33,440 nucleotides of DNA from an uncultured Dysgonomonas sp. (GTDB lineage: Bacteria > Bacteroidota > Bacteroidia > Bacteroidales > Dysgonomonadaceae), in the NCBI GenBank assembly GCA_937995835.1, contig CALKIV010000017.1:1-33440 (forward strand), given 5' to 3'. Positions 1 to 8,748 of this stretch are shown here, piece after piece. The translations under genes were made by a program, and so were the position numbers. Under the pieces are notes generated by a model. The model had not been told where the DNA came from, ran no database searches, and saw nothing but the letters and a program-made list of their open reading frames with translations. Each line of letters starts with the position of its first letter. Positions within the stretch are counted from its first letter, which is position 1.

Positions 1-129
1 CGTCAACTATGCAGATTGTATCTCTCTTCAGAGGATATGATTTGGCAAGATATGGTATTAGCAGTGTCGTATTATTTGTTAAGTGGAGCTCATAAATTAA
101 GGCTGAAGAGTGCTTGTGCTCTTAAGTGA
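1..129 (+). CDS. C-terminal fragment of an unidentified protein
   Basis: Frame 1 is open from the window edge to a TGA at 127-129, giving 42 residues that end in SACALK. I do not recognise the protein. Frame 3 is also open for about 30 codons, so the reading frame is not certain. A strong hairpin about 30 bases downstream (159-191) supports a plus-strand gene ending near here. Nothing about function can be inferred. Confidence 0.3.
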   Translation, partial: RQLCRLYLSSEDMIWQDMVLAVSYYLLSGAHKLRLKSACALK

Positions 130-158
130 GATAGATATGAGTCTTAGTAGTAATAGAA

Positions 159-191
159 AGCCCTCTGATAGAATGTTGCTATCAGAGGGCT
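159..191. terminator. Bidirectional intrinsic terminator
   Basis: A perfect 13-bp inverted repeat (AGCCCTCTGATAG, 7-base loop, CTATCAGAGGGCT) lies between a plus-strand reading frame ending at 129 and the minus-strand antiporter ending at 240. T-rich tails follow on both strands (TATTTGTTT on plus, TTCTATTACT on minus), so it could serve both convergent genes. Confidence 0.75.
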
Positions 192-239
192 ATTTGTTTA
201 GAAGTACTTATAGTGTATGATTAAGAACTCTTACATGAA

Positions 240-2567
240 TTAAAAGTAAAAGTTTTCATTAACGATTTCATGTATCCTTTCTTTGTTGCCTACTATCCAG
301 ATGATATCATCCTCAAGAAATACGGCAGAAGCGTGAGGGTTGATCTCATACCCACTGTTTCTTTCTATACCCACAACAAAGGCTTTGCCTCTTTTACCCA
401 TTTCTGATTCTAGTAGACTTTTTCCATATAGGCCAGAGTCTTTATCTACAATCAATGATACACACTGAATTTTAGAGTCAGGATCATTGTCCTGTTTCTG
501 TGCAAACTCATGAATTGTTTTCAATGAAGTTCTATCTAGGATAATTTTATTTTTATCGTCAGATAGTCTTTTTATTTGTAAAATATTGCCTACCACTGTG
601 ATGGTGTCATTGGGTAAAAGAATGAAGTCACCATTTGGGAAGTATAATTCTTCTTGATTTCGGCATACTGCAACAATGATCAGCCCGTATCTAGATCTGA
701 AGTCGGAATCCTTGAGCATCACATTCTCATAGTCTGAGAAAGGTTCTAGTTTAAATTTAGCAACGCAAAGATTTTGTTCAATCCAGCTCTCGTTATCCAC
801 TGTATAGGTCGTTGTACCTTCTTGCTCTTGAGAAGCCTTTCTTTTGTCATTGATAGCTCGCTGATTAAAGTTTAGAACGAAGCGATACTCCATATTCCAA
901 TATAGCTTCAATAAGTATTTAGAGCGTAGCAATAATAACAACAGTAGAATAGCAGCAATGGCTGATATCCAGAAAGGAATTTGCAAGAATTCCCAGAAGA
1001 TGAAGTATACAAAGGCAAAAGCAATAATGTATCTACTGACAATCAGAGTAGACAGAATAAATCTAAAGCGCATATTCTGTTTCCAGAGCTTAAGAATCAG
1101 GAACGGTTGCTCCCCCCCTCTGTAGACCAGTCCTTTGAGAATAGGAGAAATCGCTAAAATGGTTATAAGTAAGCAGATGATATCAGCCCAAGTGTTATCC
1201 ATCACATTGTGTAAGTGTGGTTGTAAAAACCCTAAGGCAAGTAAAATAATTGCAATGCCAAGTGATATAAAGATAATAACATTAAAGATGTAATTCTTCA
1301 GAAATGTACTCCATAGAGATGTAGGAGCAGGGTTTGCTAACCTTTCATCTTTTTCAATGATCTTTTGACTCCACGAAGGAGGAATTGTGCGCATCATCAA
1401 TGAGTAGGCTCCATCGCTAGCTGCCATCAGGTAAGGAGTAGTAAATGTTGTGATCACAGAGACAGCAATAATAATGGGGTAGATGAAGTCATCGGCAAGT
1501 TTATAGGTAATGGCAGTTCCTGCAACAATGAACGCAAATTCTCCAACTTGTGCCATGCTCAGTCCTGATTGTACAGAGATCAGCATGCTCTCGCCTGATA
1601 AACGAGCTCCAATGGCAGTGAAGAGAATTTTACCAACCAGTACCAATAAGGTGATCCAAAGAATGCTAGAGAAGTGTTCAATAACTATAGCTGGATCCAT
1701 TAACATTCCTACAGAGACAAAAAATATTGCTCCAAAGAAGTCTTTAATTGGTTTAGTTACCCGTTCAATGTTCTCTAATGCAATTGTTTCTGCCAAGATT
1801 GAACCCATGATGAATGCTCCTAGAGCTGACGAAAGCTCCACTTTCGTAGCAAAGACAACCATCCCCAAGCATAAGCCGAGGGAGATGATCAATAGAGTTT
1901 CATCGTTTAGCCATCGTTTCACTTTCTTGAGAAAAGTGGGTATGATGAAGATTCCACAGACCACCCATACTACCATGAAGAAGAGAAGTTTACCAGAACT
2001 AAGAAGGATCTCTGTACCCTCAAAGTTTTTGCTCATGGCGATAGTTCCAAGGAACACCATGGCAAGGATAGCAAATAGGTCGTCAAAAATTAATATGCCG
2101 AAAACAACTTCAGTGAAGCGTTTTCCTCTGTATTTTGGATCTTCAAACCCTTTGACAATGATGGTAGTCGAGGATAAACACAACATAATCCCCAACACAA
2201 TACAATTCCATTTGTGTTCTTCCCCCCAACCCATGGCTATACCTAGGAAATATCCAGATACTCCAAGTCCGAGTATAATCATCATGAGGGTAATGAACCC
2301 CGTCTTGCCATTACTGATTAGTTTTTTGAAACTGAATTCTAATCCCATGCCAAAGAGAAGGAAGATTACTCCAATCTCTCCCCAAATGTTGATGCTCTCG
2401 GCATCTGTTACAGTAGGAAAAAAGTTGAGATGGGGTCCCGTGATAAATCCGGCAATTATATATCCTAAGACTATGGGTTGTTTTAGCCATTTAAAAATTA
2501 ATGTTACTATTCCGGCGACAATTAACATAAATGCCAGATCACTAATAATAGGAGGTAAATGGGTCAT
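240..2567 (-). CDS. Cation:proton antiporter, CPA2/KefB type, with two TrkA-C domains
   Basis: This 775-residue inner-membrane protein starts with a CPA2 sodium/proton exchanger core of about a dozen hydrophobic segments (residues ~8-390). The core includes the LGYIIAGFITGP segment and the conserved acidic helix IFDDLFAI. More transmembrane helices follow (~420-560). The cytoplasmic C-terminus has two TrkA-C-like modules (~599-668 and ~699-770), each ending in a VVGN or IVGN motif. No NAD-binding TrkA-N Rossmann fold is visible, unlike classical KefB/KefC. The family exchanges K+ or Na+ for protons; the ion here is not determinable. It is monocistronic by context, with a TAnnTTTG box just upstream and a hairpin after its stop. 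The family call is firm, the substrate is open. Confidence 0.9.
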   Translation of the reverse strand: MTHLPPIISDLAFMLIVAGIVTLIFKWLKQPIVLGYIIAGFITGPHLNFFPTVTDAESINIWGEIGVIFLLFGMGLEFSFKKLISNGKTGFITLMMIILGLGVSGYFLGIAMGWGEEHKWNCIVLGIMLCLSSTTIIVKGFEDPKYRGKRFTEVVFGILIFDDLFAILAMVFLGTIAMSKNFEGTEILLSSGKLLFFMVVWVVCGIFIIPTFLKKVKRWLNDETLLIISLGLCLGMVVFATKVELSSALGAFIMGSILAETIALENIERVTKPIKDFFGAIFFVSVGMLMDPAIVIEHFSSILWITLLVLVGKILFTAIGARLSGESMLISVQSGLSMAQVGEFAFIVAGTAITYKLADDFIYPIIIAVSVITTFTTPYLMAASDGAYSLMMRTIPPSWSQKIIEKDERLANPAPTSLWSTFLKNYIFNVIIFISLGIAIILLALGFLQPHLHNVMDNTWADIICLLITILAISPILKGLVYRGGEQPFLILKLWKQNMRFRFILSTLIVSRYIIAFAFVYFIFWEFLQIPFWISAIAAILLLLLLLRSKYLLKLYWNMEYRFVLNFNQRAINDKRKASQEQEGTTTYTVDNESWIEQNLCVAKFKLEPFSDYENVMLKDSDFRSRYGLIIVAVCRNQEELYFPNGDFILLPNDTITVVGNILQIKRLSDDKNKIILDRTSLKTIHEFAQKQDNDPDSKIQCVSLIVDKDSGLYGKSLLESEMGKRGKAFVVGIERNSGYEINPHASAVFLEDDIIWIVGNKERIHEIVNENFYF

Positions 2568-2592
2568 AATTTATTTTATTTTCTATACTCTA

Positions 2593-2600
2593 CAAAAATA
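2593..2600 (-). promoter_or_regulatory. Candidate -7 box for the antiporter gene
   Basis: The minus strand reads TATTTTTG, an exact match to the Bacteroidetes -7 consensus TAnnTTTG, 26 bases upstream of the start codon. No convincing -33 TTTG was seen at the expected spacing. Confidence 0.45.
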
Positions 2601-2705
2601 TTCATTTTCTATGAGAATCTTCAGTAAAGGATTGTATATCTCAGCTATTGATTTGAATTTGTAGCAGCATTATTGGGGTTTGTAGAAATGCACACGATAG
2701 CTCCC

Positions 2706-2730
2706 CTTCCTTAACTTTACTTTAAGAAAG
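2706..2730 (-). terminator. Weak hairpin downstream of the sugar phosphotransferase
   Basis: CTTCCTTAA and TTAAGAAAG pair over 9 bp with one wobble around a 7-base loop. It lies after the minus-strand stop at 2767, but no T tract follows on that strand, so termination is only a possibility. Confidence 0.25.
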
Positions 2731-2766
2731 AATCTATTTTAGTAATATGGATAAAGGAAATGGCTG

Positions 2767-4182
2767 TTAATATGCCATCTTCTCACCTTTGAAGGCGTTG
2801 ATCAGAGTTTTTGCTATAATCTTAAGATCTAACAAAAATGACCAGTTCTCGATATACCACACATCTTTTTGAACTCTGCCCTCCATGTCGTTCAGTGTTT
2901 TGGTTTCACCTCTGTATCCTGTAACCTGTGCCCAGCCAGTAATACCTGGTTTCACCAAATGGCGAATCATGAATTTATCGATCAGTCTAGAATATTCTTC
3001 TGTGTGTTTTAACATATGCGGACGAGGACCAACAACAGACATGTCACCTTTTAGTACATTAATGAACTGTGGGAGTTCATCAATACTCGTCTTTCTGATG
3101 AATGCACCTATCTTGGTAATTCTTGGATCATCCTTGGTGGCTTGTTGTTTGTCTGAGTTTGAATTTAGTCGCATTGATCGAAACTTGTAGCAGTTAAAAC
3201 TTATGCCACGTTGTCCTGTCCTCTTCTGTTTAAATAGGAGAGGGCCTGGTGATGATAGTTTAATTAGCGAGCCTATAATAAGAAAAATTGGCGGGAAGAT
3301 TATCAGAATCACTAGCAGTGAGAATACAATATCGAAGCCTCTTTTTATAAACCGATTGGGCAAATGTACTAAAGGCTCATTTCTTAAGCTAACTACCGGT
3401 ACGGAATCAATAAATCGTAGAATAAATCGTCTGCGGATGTAATTGAAAAATTCAGGAATGATGAAGAATCGAACCATATTCTTTTCGGAGAACACTATCA
3501 AATCTGTGATTGCGTTATCAGTGTTGTCTGTCAAAGAATAATATATTTCATTAATCTTGTTTTTTGTCACATATGCTTTGATTTCATCTAGCTTTCCTAA
3601 GTATTGGGGCATTTTGGGCTTATAGGTGTTGTCATCATCAAAATAGCCGATGATTTTATATCCAAAATCACTGTTCTTAAGCTCTTGGTATATTGTTTCT
3701 CCACTTTTTCTGCTACCCACAATGACCACAGTACGATGATTGTAGCCTCGTCTTCTGTAGTATTTTAATATAAGTCTGATGCCTATATGCTCCATAATAT
3801 AAAGCACAGTGATTGTTCCATAACTTACAACCCAAAAGAGTGGAGTCGTTTTTGAAATAACATCAAAGATTGCAAAAAAGCCAGTGGATATGAATGTGAA
3901 TAATATAATAAACGAAAGGGCATTTTTGACAACTTTATCGAGGAATATGATGTTCGTAGATGTCTGTATTGGTACTGAAACAGAGGTTATAAAGTACGAT
4001 AAGTTGATCAAAAGAAATGCGAGTATTTTTTTATCGTAGGAGAATACTTTTACTTCAAAATGATTAATAGCCAAGTAGTAAATGACCATAAAAACTACAT
4101 TTATAAGTAGTAAGTCACAAACGCGTATTAACCAAAGCAATAAATGACCATACCCTTCTTTTCTTTGAATGTGCTCCTCCAT
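2767..4182 (-). CDS. Undecaprenyl-phosphate sugar-1-phosphate transferase (WcaJ/ExoY family)
   Basis: This 471-residue polyisoprenyl-phosphate hexose-1-phosphate transferase would start a lipid-linked glycan by moving a sugar-1-phosphate from a nucleotide sugar to undecaprenyl phosphate. Four N-terminal transmembrane segments (~15-131) precede a CoA_binding_3-like Rossmann region (~150-260, TVVIVGSRKSGETIY). The membrane hairpin (~283-308) and catalytic domain follow, with KFRSMR (333-338), DELPQFINVLKGDMSVVGPRP (368-388) and KPGITGWAQVTGYRGE (411-426). Length and domain order match full WcaJ-type enzymes. It is separated by 238 bases from the glycan operon to its right and probably has its own promoter. 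The sugar (glucose, galactose or other) cannot be told from sequence. It likely supplies initiation for an exopolysaccharide or surface glycan. Confidence 0.93.
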   Translation of the reverse strand: MEEHIQRKEGYGHLLLWLIRVCDLLLINVVFMVIYYLAINHFEVKVFSYDKKILAFLLINLSYFITSVSVPIQTSTNIIFLDKVVKNALSFIILFTFISTGFFAIFDVISKTTPLFWVVSYGTITVLYIMEHIGIRLILKYYRRRGYNHRTVVIVGSRKSGETIYQELKNSDFGYKIIGYFDDDNTYKPKMPQYLGKLDEIKAYVTKNKINEIYYSLTDNTDNAITDLIVFSEKNMVRFFIIPEFFNYIRRRFILRFIDSVPVVSLRNEPLVHLPNRFIKRGFDIVFSLLVILIIFPPIFLIIGSLIKLSSPGPLLFKQKRTGQRGISFNCYKFRSMRLNSNSDKQQATKDDPRITKIGAFIRKTSIDELPQFINVLKGDMSVVGPRPHMLKHTEEYSRLIDKFMIRHLVKPGITGWAQVTGYRGETKTLNDMEGRVQKDVWYIENWSFLLDLKIIAKTLINAFKGEKMAY

Positions 4183-4247
4183 CTCGGATCTGATAAATTT
4201 AGTAATTGTTATATAAAATTCTTAGCTATATGTAAAAACGTGTTACA

Positions 4248-4255
4248 CAAAAATA
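4248..4255 (-). promoter_or_regulatory. Candidate -7 box for the sugar phosphotransferase
   Basis: The minus strand reads TATTTTTG (TAnnTTTG consensus) 66 bases upstream of the start at 4182. It sits in the 238-base gap after the GT2 gene, in which I saw no other gene. No clear -33 element. Confidence 0.35.
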
Positions 4256-4420
4256 GTAAATCATTTGTGATATTATGGCATGTTTGGAGTTCTATTTTGC
4301 CTCTCGCAACTGTTGTACAGAGTAAATTTGGTTAATAAAAAATATTAAAAAGTCTAAAATTGTAATCGGCTTTAAGAAATATGTGCAATGATGATGTTCA
4401 TAAAGAGTGTGAAGGATGAA

Positions 4421-5323
4421 TTATCCAAGTAGTCCCCGTGTTACATTCCATCTGAACTCTAGTAGTTTAGCTCCCTTCCACGGGCGAAGAGTGAAAAGAT
4501 AAAAGAAAAAGAGAACTGCTACAATTCCCCATTTTACGAGTTCTTTGAATAGACGTTTGTAGTATGTGCTAGTGGAGTGAGATAATGTGCGGATTTTTTC
4601 ACTTTTGCCGATCGCTAGTGTTAGTTTGCTAAAGAATTCATTGGAGAGTTTATAAGCTGGTATGTGATGATAGATAGGTAAGTCAGGTAAATAATAACAA
4701 TCAATGTTGTTAGAAACTAACCTATATGTCATGTCTTTATCTTCTGCTCCAAGTAGTCCTGTACCTTTTCTTCCTAGTTCGGTGTTGTAATTGCCAACCA
4801 GCTTGTATAGCTCGCGTCTGATTATTGTGTGCCCTGTGCCGGGATAGCTGGTTTTGCTGAGTTTCCTTACTTTAGAGCCTGCATCGAATGCACCTCCAAT
4901 GAGGCGTTGAGTGAATGGGGACATCCATCTAGGTTGAGGTACTTCATAAATTGGAACAACAGGAGTGGCTATGATACCTATTTCTGGATATGCTGTTAAA
5001 TGCTTCTCTAGTTTGAGCAGATGTTGGTTGCCTATTGTTTCGTCATCATCTACATAAATGATATATTCTCCTTTTGCTTCTTTTATTCCTCTATTTAATG
5101 CAAACGACAGACCTTGGCTCATTTCCAGATAGTACTCTATGTTTAGTGTGGAGTACTCGTTTATAAAAAACTCGCAAACATCTGAAGTTGAATCTGTGCT
5201 GTTATTATTGATGATGATAATTTGAAAATCTTTAGAATTATATTCTTGCTCAACCAAAGACTGCAAAGTCTTTTCCAAATTTTCAGCTCTATTATATGTG
5301 CATGTAACAAATGAGAAACGCAT
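4421..5323 (-). CDS. Family 2 glycosyltransferase
   Basis: This 300-residue GT-A enzyme has the nucleotide-sugar fold at its N-terminus (FSFVTCTYNRAENL, residues 3-16), a metal-binding DDD at 92-94 in YVDDDE, and a probable catalytic GAEDKDM at 192-198. One hydrophobic segment near the C-terminus (~263-279) would anchor it to the inner face of the membrane. It transfers a sugar from a nucleotide donor to a lipid-linked or membrane acceptor; the sugar is not identifiable. It is the last gene of the metG-headed unit, 12 bases after the YfhO-type gene, which argues for co-transcription and a shared glycan product. Confidence 0.9.
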   Translation of the reverse strand: MRFSFVTCTYNRAENLEKTLQSLVEQEYNSKDFQIIIINNNSTDSTSDVCEFFINEYSTLNIEYYLEMSQGLSFALNRGIKEAKGEYIIYVDDDETIGNQHLLKLEKHLTAYPEIGIIATPVVPIYEVPQPRWMSPFTQRLIGGAFDAGSKVRKLSKTSYPGTGHTIIRRELYKLVGNYNTELGRKGTGLLGAEDKDMTYRLVSNNIDCYYLPDLPIYHHIPAYKLSNEFFSKLTLAIGKSEKIRTLSHSTSTYYKRLFKELVKWGIVAVLFFFYLFTLRPWKGAKLLEFRWNVTRGLLG

Positions 5324-5335
5324 ACTCTTACTTCT

Positions 5336-7852
5336 TTATTTTGCTTTAGATTGACGAATAAAATAGCCTACAATGGTGCCTATCAGCAACAATATAAGAA
5401 TAATAGATGAAGCTGTACCTAAAATTCGACTAGTATTGTAGCCTGTCGGTTCAAACTTGAAGACAATCTCGTGCTCTCCTGCAGGTACTCGCATAGCTCT
5501 CAATGTCCAGTTGGCACAGAAGTGAGGAGTAAGATTTCCATCAATGTAAGCATTCCATCCATTAGCATAAAAAACCTCGGAGAATACGGCGAATTGCTCA
5601 CTTTTAGCCTTAGATTGGTAGGTCAAAATATTAGGTTTATAGTCAGTCAAAATTATACTGGCAGTGGAGTCGGGAGTGATTTTTAGCCCCTCCAGTTCAT
5701 TGGCGTAGCGTTTGTCTACCACAGCTTGTAACTCAGGGTATACCGAGCTTAGTGCTTCTATCTCTTCATCAGCATTACCCACCAATTTGTAATCTTTAAT
5801 AAACCATGCATTGCCCAAAGCAAAAGGATTGACGATGGGTGGTTGACTAGGGTCGAAGATCAAGTAACGTGCATTAAGCATATTTAGAGCTGTGTTTTTT
5901 TGTAAGCTCATCGTGATAGTGTCAATGCTTTGTGTCTGAAATGATTGATAGATATTCATCAGCTCAGGGGTCAACCTCTGTTCGATTAGTTGGTTGTATC
6001 TTTGCAGTTTAGCAGCATGATATCCTCCGATGGAACGATGGTAGTAAGAAGTGAGACCATCTTGAAAAGGATTATTTAAGTTGAGAACTCTATAGTTTTC
6101 CTTGTCTTTTAAAATGATTTCATCTGCAGCAGACATCTTAAATAGCGTTTGTTGTGCTTTATTCACAAACTTTTCTTCTCCCAAAAAACGTTTATCCACC
6201 ATCCATAGGTCGCAAGTGGTAAGAAGTACAAGGGCTAATGTCGCATAGATACTAATATTTTTTATTTTATCTTTTTTGATGCTGATCCACATTATTCCAG
6301 CAGACAAGAGAATGAAAATCAGTGAGCGAAGAGCATCAGCTGTAAGCAATTCTTTTCTATCAGAAATAACAGCATTCAAGAAGGTGGCTGGTAATTGATC
6401 TTTCCATGCTAGATCTCTGTCGGAGATAAAGTTAAAGAAAGCAGTAGGCATCACCCATAGGAGCAAGCAAAGTCCGCCAGTAACTCCTGCTGAAATGTAT
6501 AAAGATTTTAATCGTTTATCTCTCGCTGTTTCTCCATAAAAAAACTCCTTAATTGCCCACACAGCACCAATAACCATCAGCAAGGCAGGAATCACTAAAG
6601 CTTGTGATACAGCTCTAAATTTGTTGTAGAGAGGAAAATGGTAATAGAATAGATCATTAAAGGCCTCGAAGTTCTTACCCCATGAAAGGAAGATGAAGAA
6701 TATAGTAGCTCCTAAGAGCACCCACTTTAGTGGATTGCGAATAATGAGCATTCCCAACAAAAAGAGGAAGCAGACAATAGCTCCAATATAGACAGGGCCA
6801 GAAGTGAAAGGTTGATCTCCCCAATACTGCGAGACGCCACTATACACAGCATTTGCATTTTGAGCGTCAATTTGTTGGTTTTGAACCATGCCTTGCAAGC
6901 TCTTTAATGTAGCAGATTTTTCATTAAAGGGTCTTGAAATTCCTCCTTGCACGTTTGGAATCAGAAGCGAAAGTGTTTCAGCTTGTCCATAGCTCCATCC
7001 AAACACATAGTCTTTATCTAAACCTGCTCCTTGTTTGGGCTCGTCAGCTTTTGCTGTCAATTCTGAAGCCCCACGAGTACTGGTCTTTGACATCTCGTAA
7101 TTTGAATATAATGATCCAGCATTCGTTGCTAAGGCTAAAATGACAGCGATGGCTAATATGCCTGACGATTTTAGCAGAGATGAAAAGTCCTTATCTTTTA
7201 TTTGTTTTACAACCAAGCTAATATAGAGTATAGCACACAAAATAGCGGTGTAGTAAGTGATTTGTAAGTGATTGCTTTTGATCTGTAAGGCTAATCCTAA
7301 AGCCATACATAGCCCACCGATGATATACTTCTTCTTGAACATGCACAGCAACCCACCTACCACGATGGGCATATAAGCAATGGCCCATGCCTTGGTGACG
7401 TGTCCGGCGTCCAAAATAATAATGTTATAGGAGGAAAGCGAATAAGCAATTGCCCCAAACATGGCAATAGGAATATTGAATCCGAGAATCAAAAAGAGAA
7501 TATATGCTATCACCATACCAGCCAGAACAGGTCCGGCAGTAGTGCCTCCAAAAACTCGCAAGGGGGCTTCCAAATAGTCTAAAAAGTTAGGACTACCACC
7601 CCAAACCCCAATTTGGTAGGCAGGCATCCCCGAAAAAGCATTTCCTGCCCATGCCGAGCTCTCCCCGTCTTTGTTGTAATATTCTCGGAGGTCTTGAGAT
7701 ATTCCTTGAAACTGAGTAATGTCAGATTGAGGAAGTTGTTTGTCCTCAAAAAACTGAGGGCTAAAGAATATAACGGTGACAAGAAGGAAAACGCAAATGG
7801 CTGGTAGATGCAACCATGAGCTGATGGCTGTCTTTTTGTCGGAGTTTATCAT
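5336..7852 (-). CDS. YfhO-family membrane protein, probable GT-C glycosyltransferase
   Basis: This 838-residue polytopic protein has many hydrophobic helices over residues ~15-540. An acidic first extracytoplasmic loop (QSDITQFQG) resembles the GT-C fold catalytic loop. An extracytoplasmic domain (~560-800) ends in the YfhO signature YANGWNAYIDG ... VPAGEHEIVFKFEP, and a last helix (~808-830) precedes a basic tail. B. subtilis YfhO has been linked to sugar transfer onto lipoteichoic acid; bacteria of this type lack that polymer, so the acceptor must differ. It overlaps the upstream methyltransferase by 4 bases (ATGA) and is 12 bases from the GT2 gene, so translation is probably coupled. Family sure, reaction inferred. 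Confidence 0.85.
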   Translation of the reverse strand: MINSDKKTAISSWLHLPAICVFLLVTVIFFSPQFFEDKQLPQSDITQFQGISQDLREYYNKDGESSAWAGNAFSGMPAYQIGVWGGSPNFLDYLEAPLRVFGGTTAGPVLAGMVIAYILFLILGFNIPIAMFGAIAYSLSSYNIIILDAGHVTKAWAIAYMPIVVGGLLCMFKKKYIIGGLCMALGLALQIKSNHLQITYYTAILCAILYISLVVKQIKDKDFSSLLKSSGILAIAVILALATNAGSLYSNYEMSKTSTRGASELTAKADEPKQGAGLDKDYVFGWSYGQAETLSLLIPNVQGGISRPFNEKSATLKSLQGMVQNQQIDAQNANAVYSGVSQYWGDQPFTSGPVYIGAIVCFLFLLGMLIIRNPLKWVLLGATIFFIFLSWGKNFEAFNDLFYYHFPLYNKFRAVSQALVIPALLMVIGAVWAIKEFFYGETARDKRLKSLYISAGVTGGLCLLLWVMPTAFFNFISDRDLAWKDQLPATFLNAVISDRKELLTADALRSLIFILLSAGIMWISIKKDKIKNISIYATLALVLLTTCDLWMVDKRFLGEEKFVNKAQQTLFKMSAADEIILKDKENYRVLNLNNPFQDGLTSYYHRSIGGYHAAKLQRYNQLIEQRLTPELMNIYQSFQTQSIDTITMSLQKNTALNMLNARYLIFDPSQPPIVNPFALGNAWFIKDYKLVGNADEEIEALSSVYPELQAVVDKRYANELEGLKITPDSTASIILTDYKPNILTYQSKAKSEQFAVFSEVFYANGWNAYIDGNLTPHFCANWTLRAMRVPAGEHEIVFKFEPTGYNTSRILGTASSIILILLLIGTIVGYFIRQSKAK

Positions 7853-8748
7853 TTTTTCTTTTTTAATATATAGATTAACGAACTACATTTTTGTTTGTTG
7901 GATAGGCTTTTCAAGAAGAAAAGTCCACCTCTGAGTAGGCCCATAAGAGAGCCTAAAAAGGTACCTTTATATTTCTGACTCAACATGGAGATATAGAAAG
8001 CATCAAGATACATTGGTTTGACATCCACAAGGCTAAAGTTATGCTTGTTTGCCAGAAATTCAAAATCCTTTTGCGAAAAATGCCATAAGTGTCTAGGCAC
8101 ATCATAAGCTGCCCAGTTGTTTTTATAATATTCTGCATCCAGAGATTCTCTGTTGGGTAATGCTATGATAGCTGTTCCATCCTCTTTGAGAATCACATGG
8201 AGCTGTTGCATCACTTTATTCAGGTTTTCGATGTGTTCCAAAACATGCCACATCGTGATAGTGTCTTTTTGCTGTTTTGAAATCTGAAAAATATATTCAT
8301 GCGACTGTACATTCAGTCCGAATTTACTTTTAGCATAGTCTCTTGCTCCCTCATCTTTCTCTATGCCGGTCACCAGCCATCCTTTGCTTTTCATCTTGTT
8401 GAGAAAATAGCCTGTGCCTGAACCATAATCCAGTAAGATTTTGCTATTAGGAGCAGCGTATTTTATCACTGTTTTGGCTTTAGATTTCAGTGCAAATGAG
8501 CGAGCAATGTGATATAGCTTATTGAAAAGTCCTTTGCGAGTATCAGAGTGTGAAATATAATCCGAAACATTATAATAGGAGCCAATTGAGTCTTCGGCAG
8601 GAAAGTCTTGAGTCAGCACAAAACCACAAGCAGAGCATTTTACCAATTGAAAATCTTCTTGCGATGCATAGTGATCTTTGCAAGTAAGATAATCTTGAAA
8701 ATCCTTGCCTCCACACAATGGGCAAATGTCAGTATGAACAGTGTTCAT
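7849..8748 (-). CDS. SAM-dependent methyltransferase with N-terminal zinc ribbon
   Basis: This 299-residue protein has a four-cysteine ribbon (C9, C12, C38, C41 in CPLC and CSAC) followed by a class I methyltransferase fold. Motif I is LLDYGSGTGYF (105-115), and MWHVLEHIENL (167-177) is the usual motif of this Methyltransf_23-like group. Proteins of this layout are common in glycan gene clusters, where some methylate sugars. The start codon directly abuts the stop of the GT-C gene upstream, and its end overlaps the YfhO gene by 4 bases. Its substrate is therefore probably the same glycan or its precursor. A capping role that limits chain length is possible but unproven. Confidence 0.88.
   Translation of the reverse strand: MNTVHTDICPLCGGKDFQDYLTCKDHYASQEDFQLVKCSACGFVLTQDFPAEDSIGSYYNVSDYISHSDTRKGLFNKLYHIARSFALKSKAKTVIKYAAPNSKILLDYGSGTGYFLNKMKSKGWLVTGIEKDEGARDYAKSKFGLNVQSHEYIFQISKQQKDTITMWHVLEHIENLNKVMQQLHVILKEDGTAIIALPNRESLDAEYYKNNWAAYDVPRHLWHFSQKDFEFLANKHNFSLVDVKPMYLDAFYISMLSQKYKGTFLGSLMGLLRGGLFFLKSLSNKQKCSSLIYILKKKK

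Noticed and set aside
1510..2664. 384-codon plus-strand open frame opposite the antiporter gene
   Set aside because: It is antisense to a well-supported membrane protein, its translation shows no domain, and its Met/Pro/Ser-rich composition is what reversed membrane-protein codons give.
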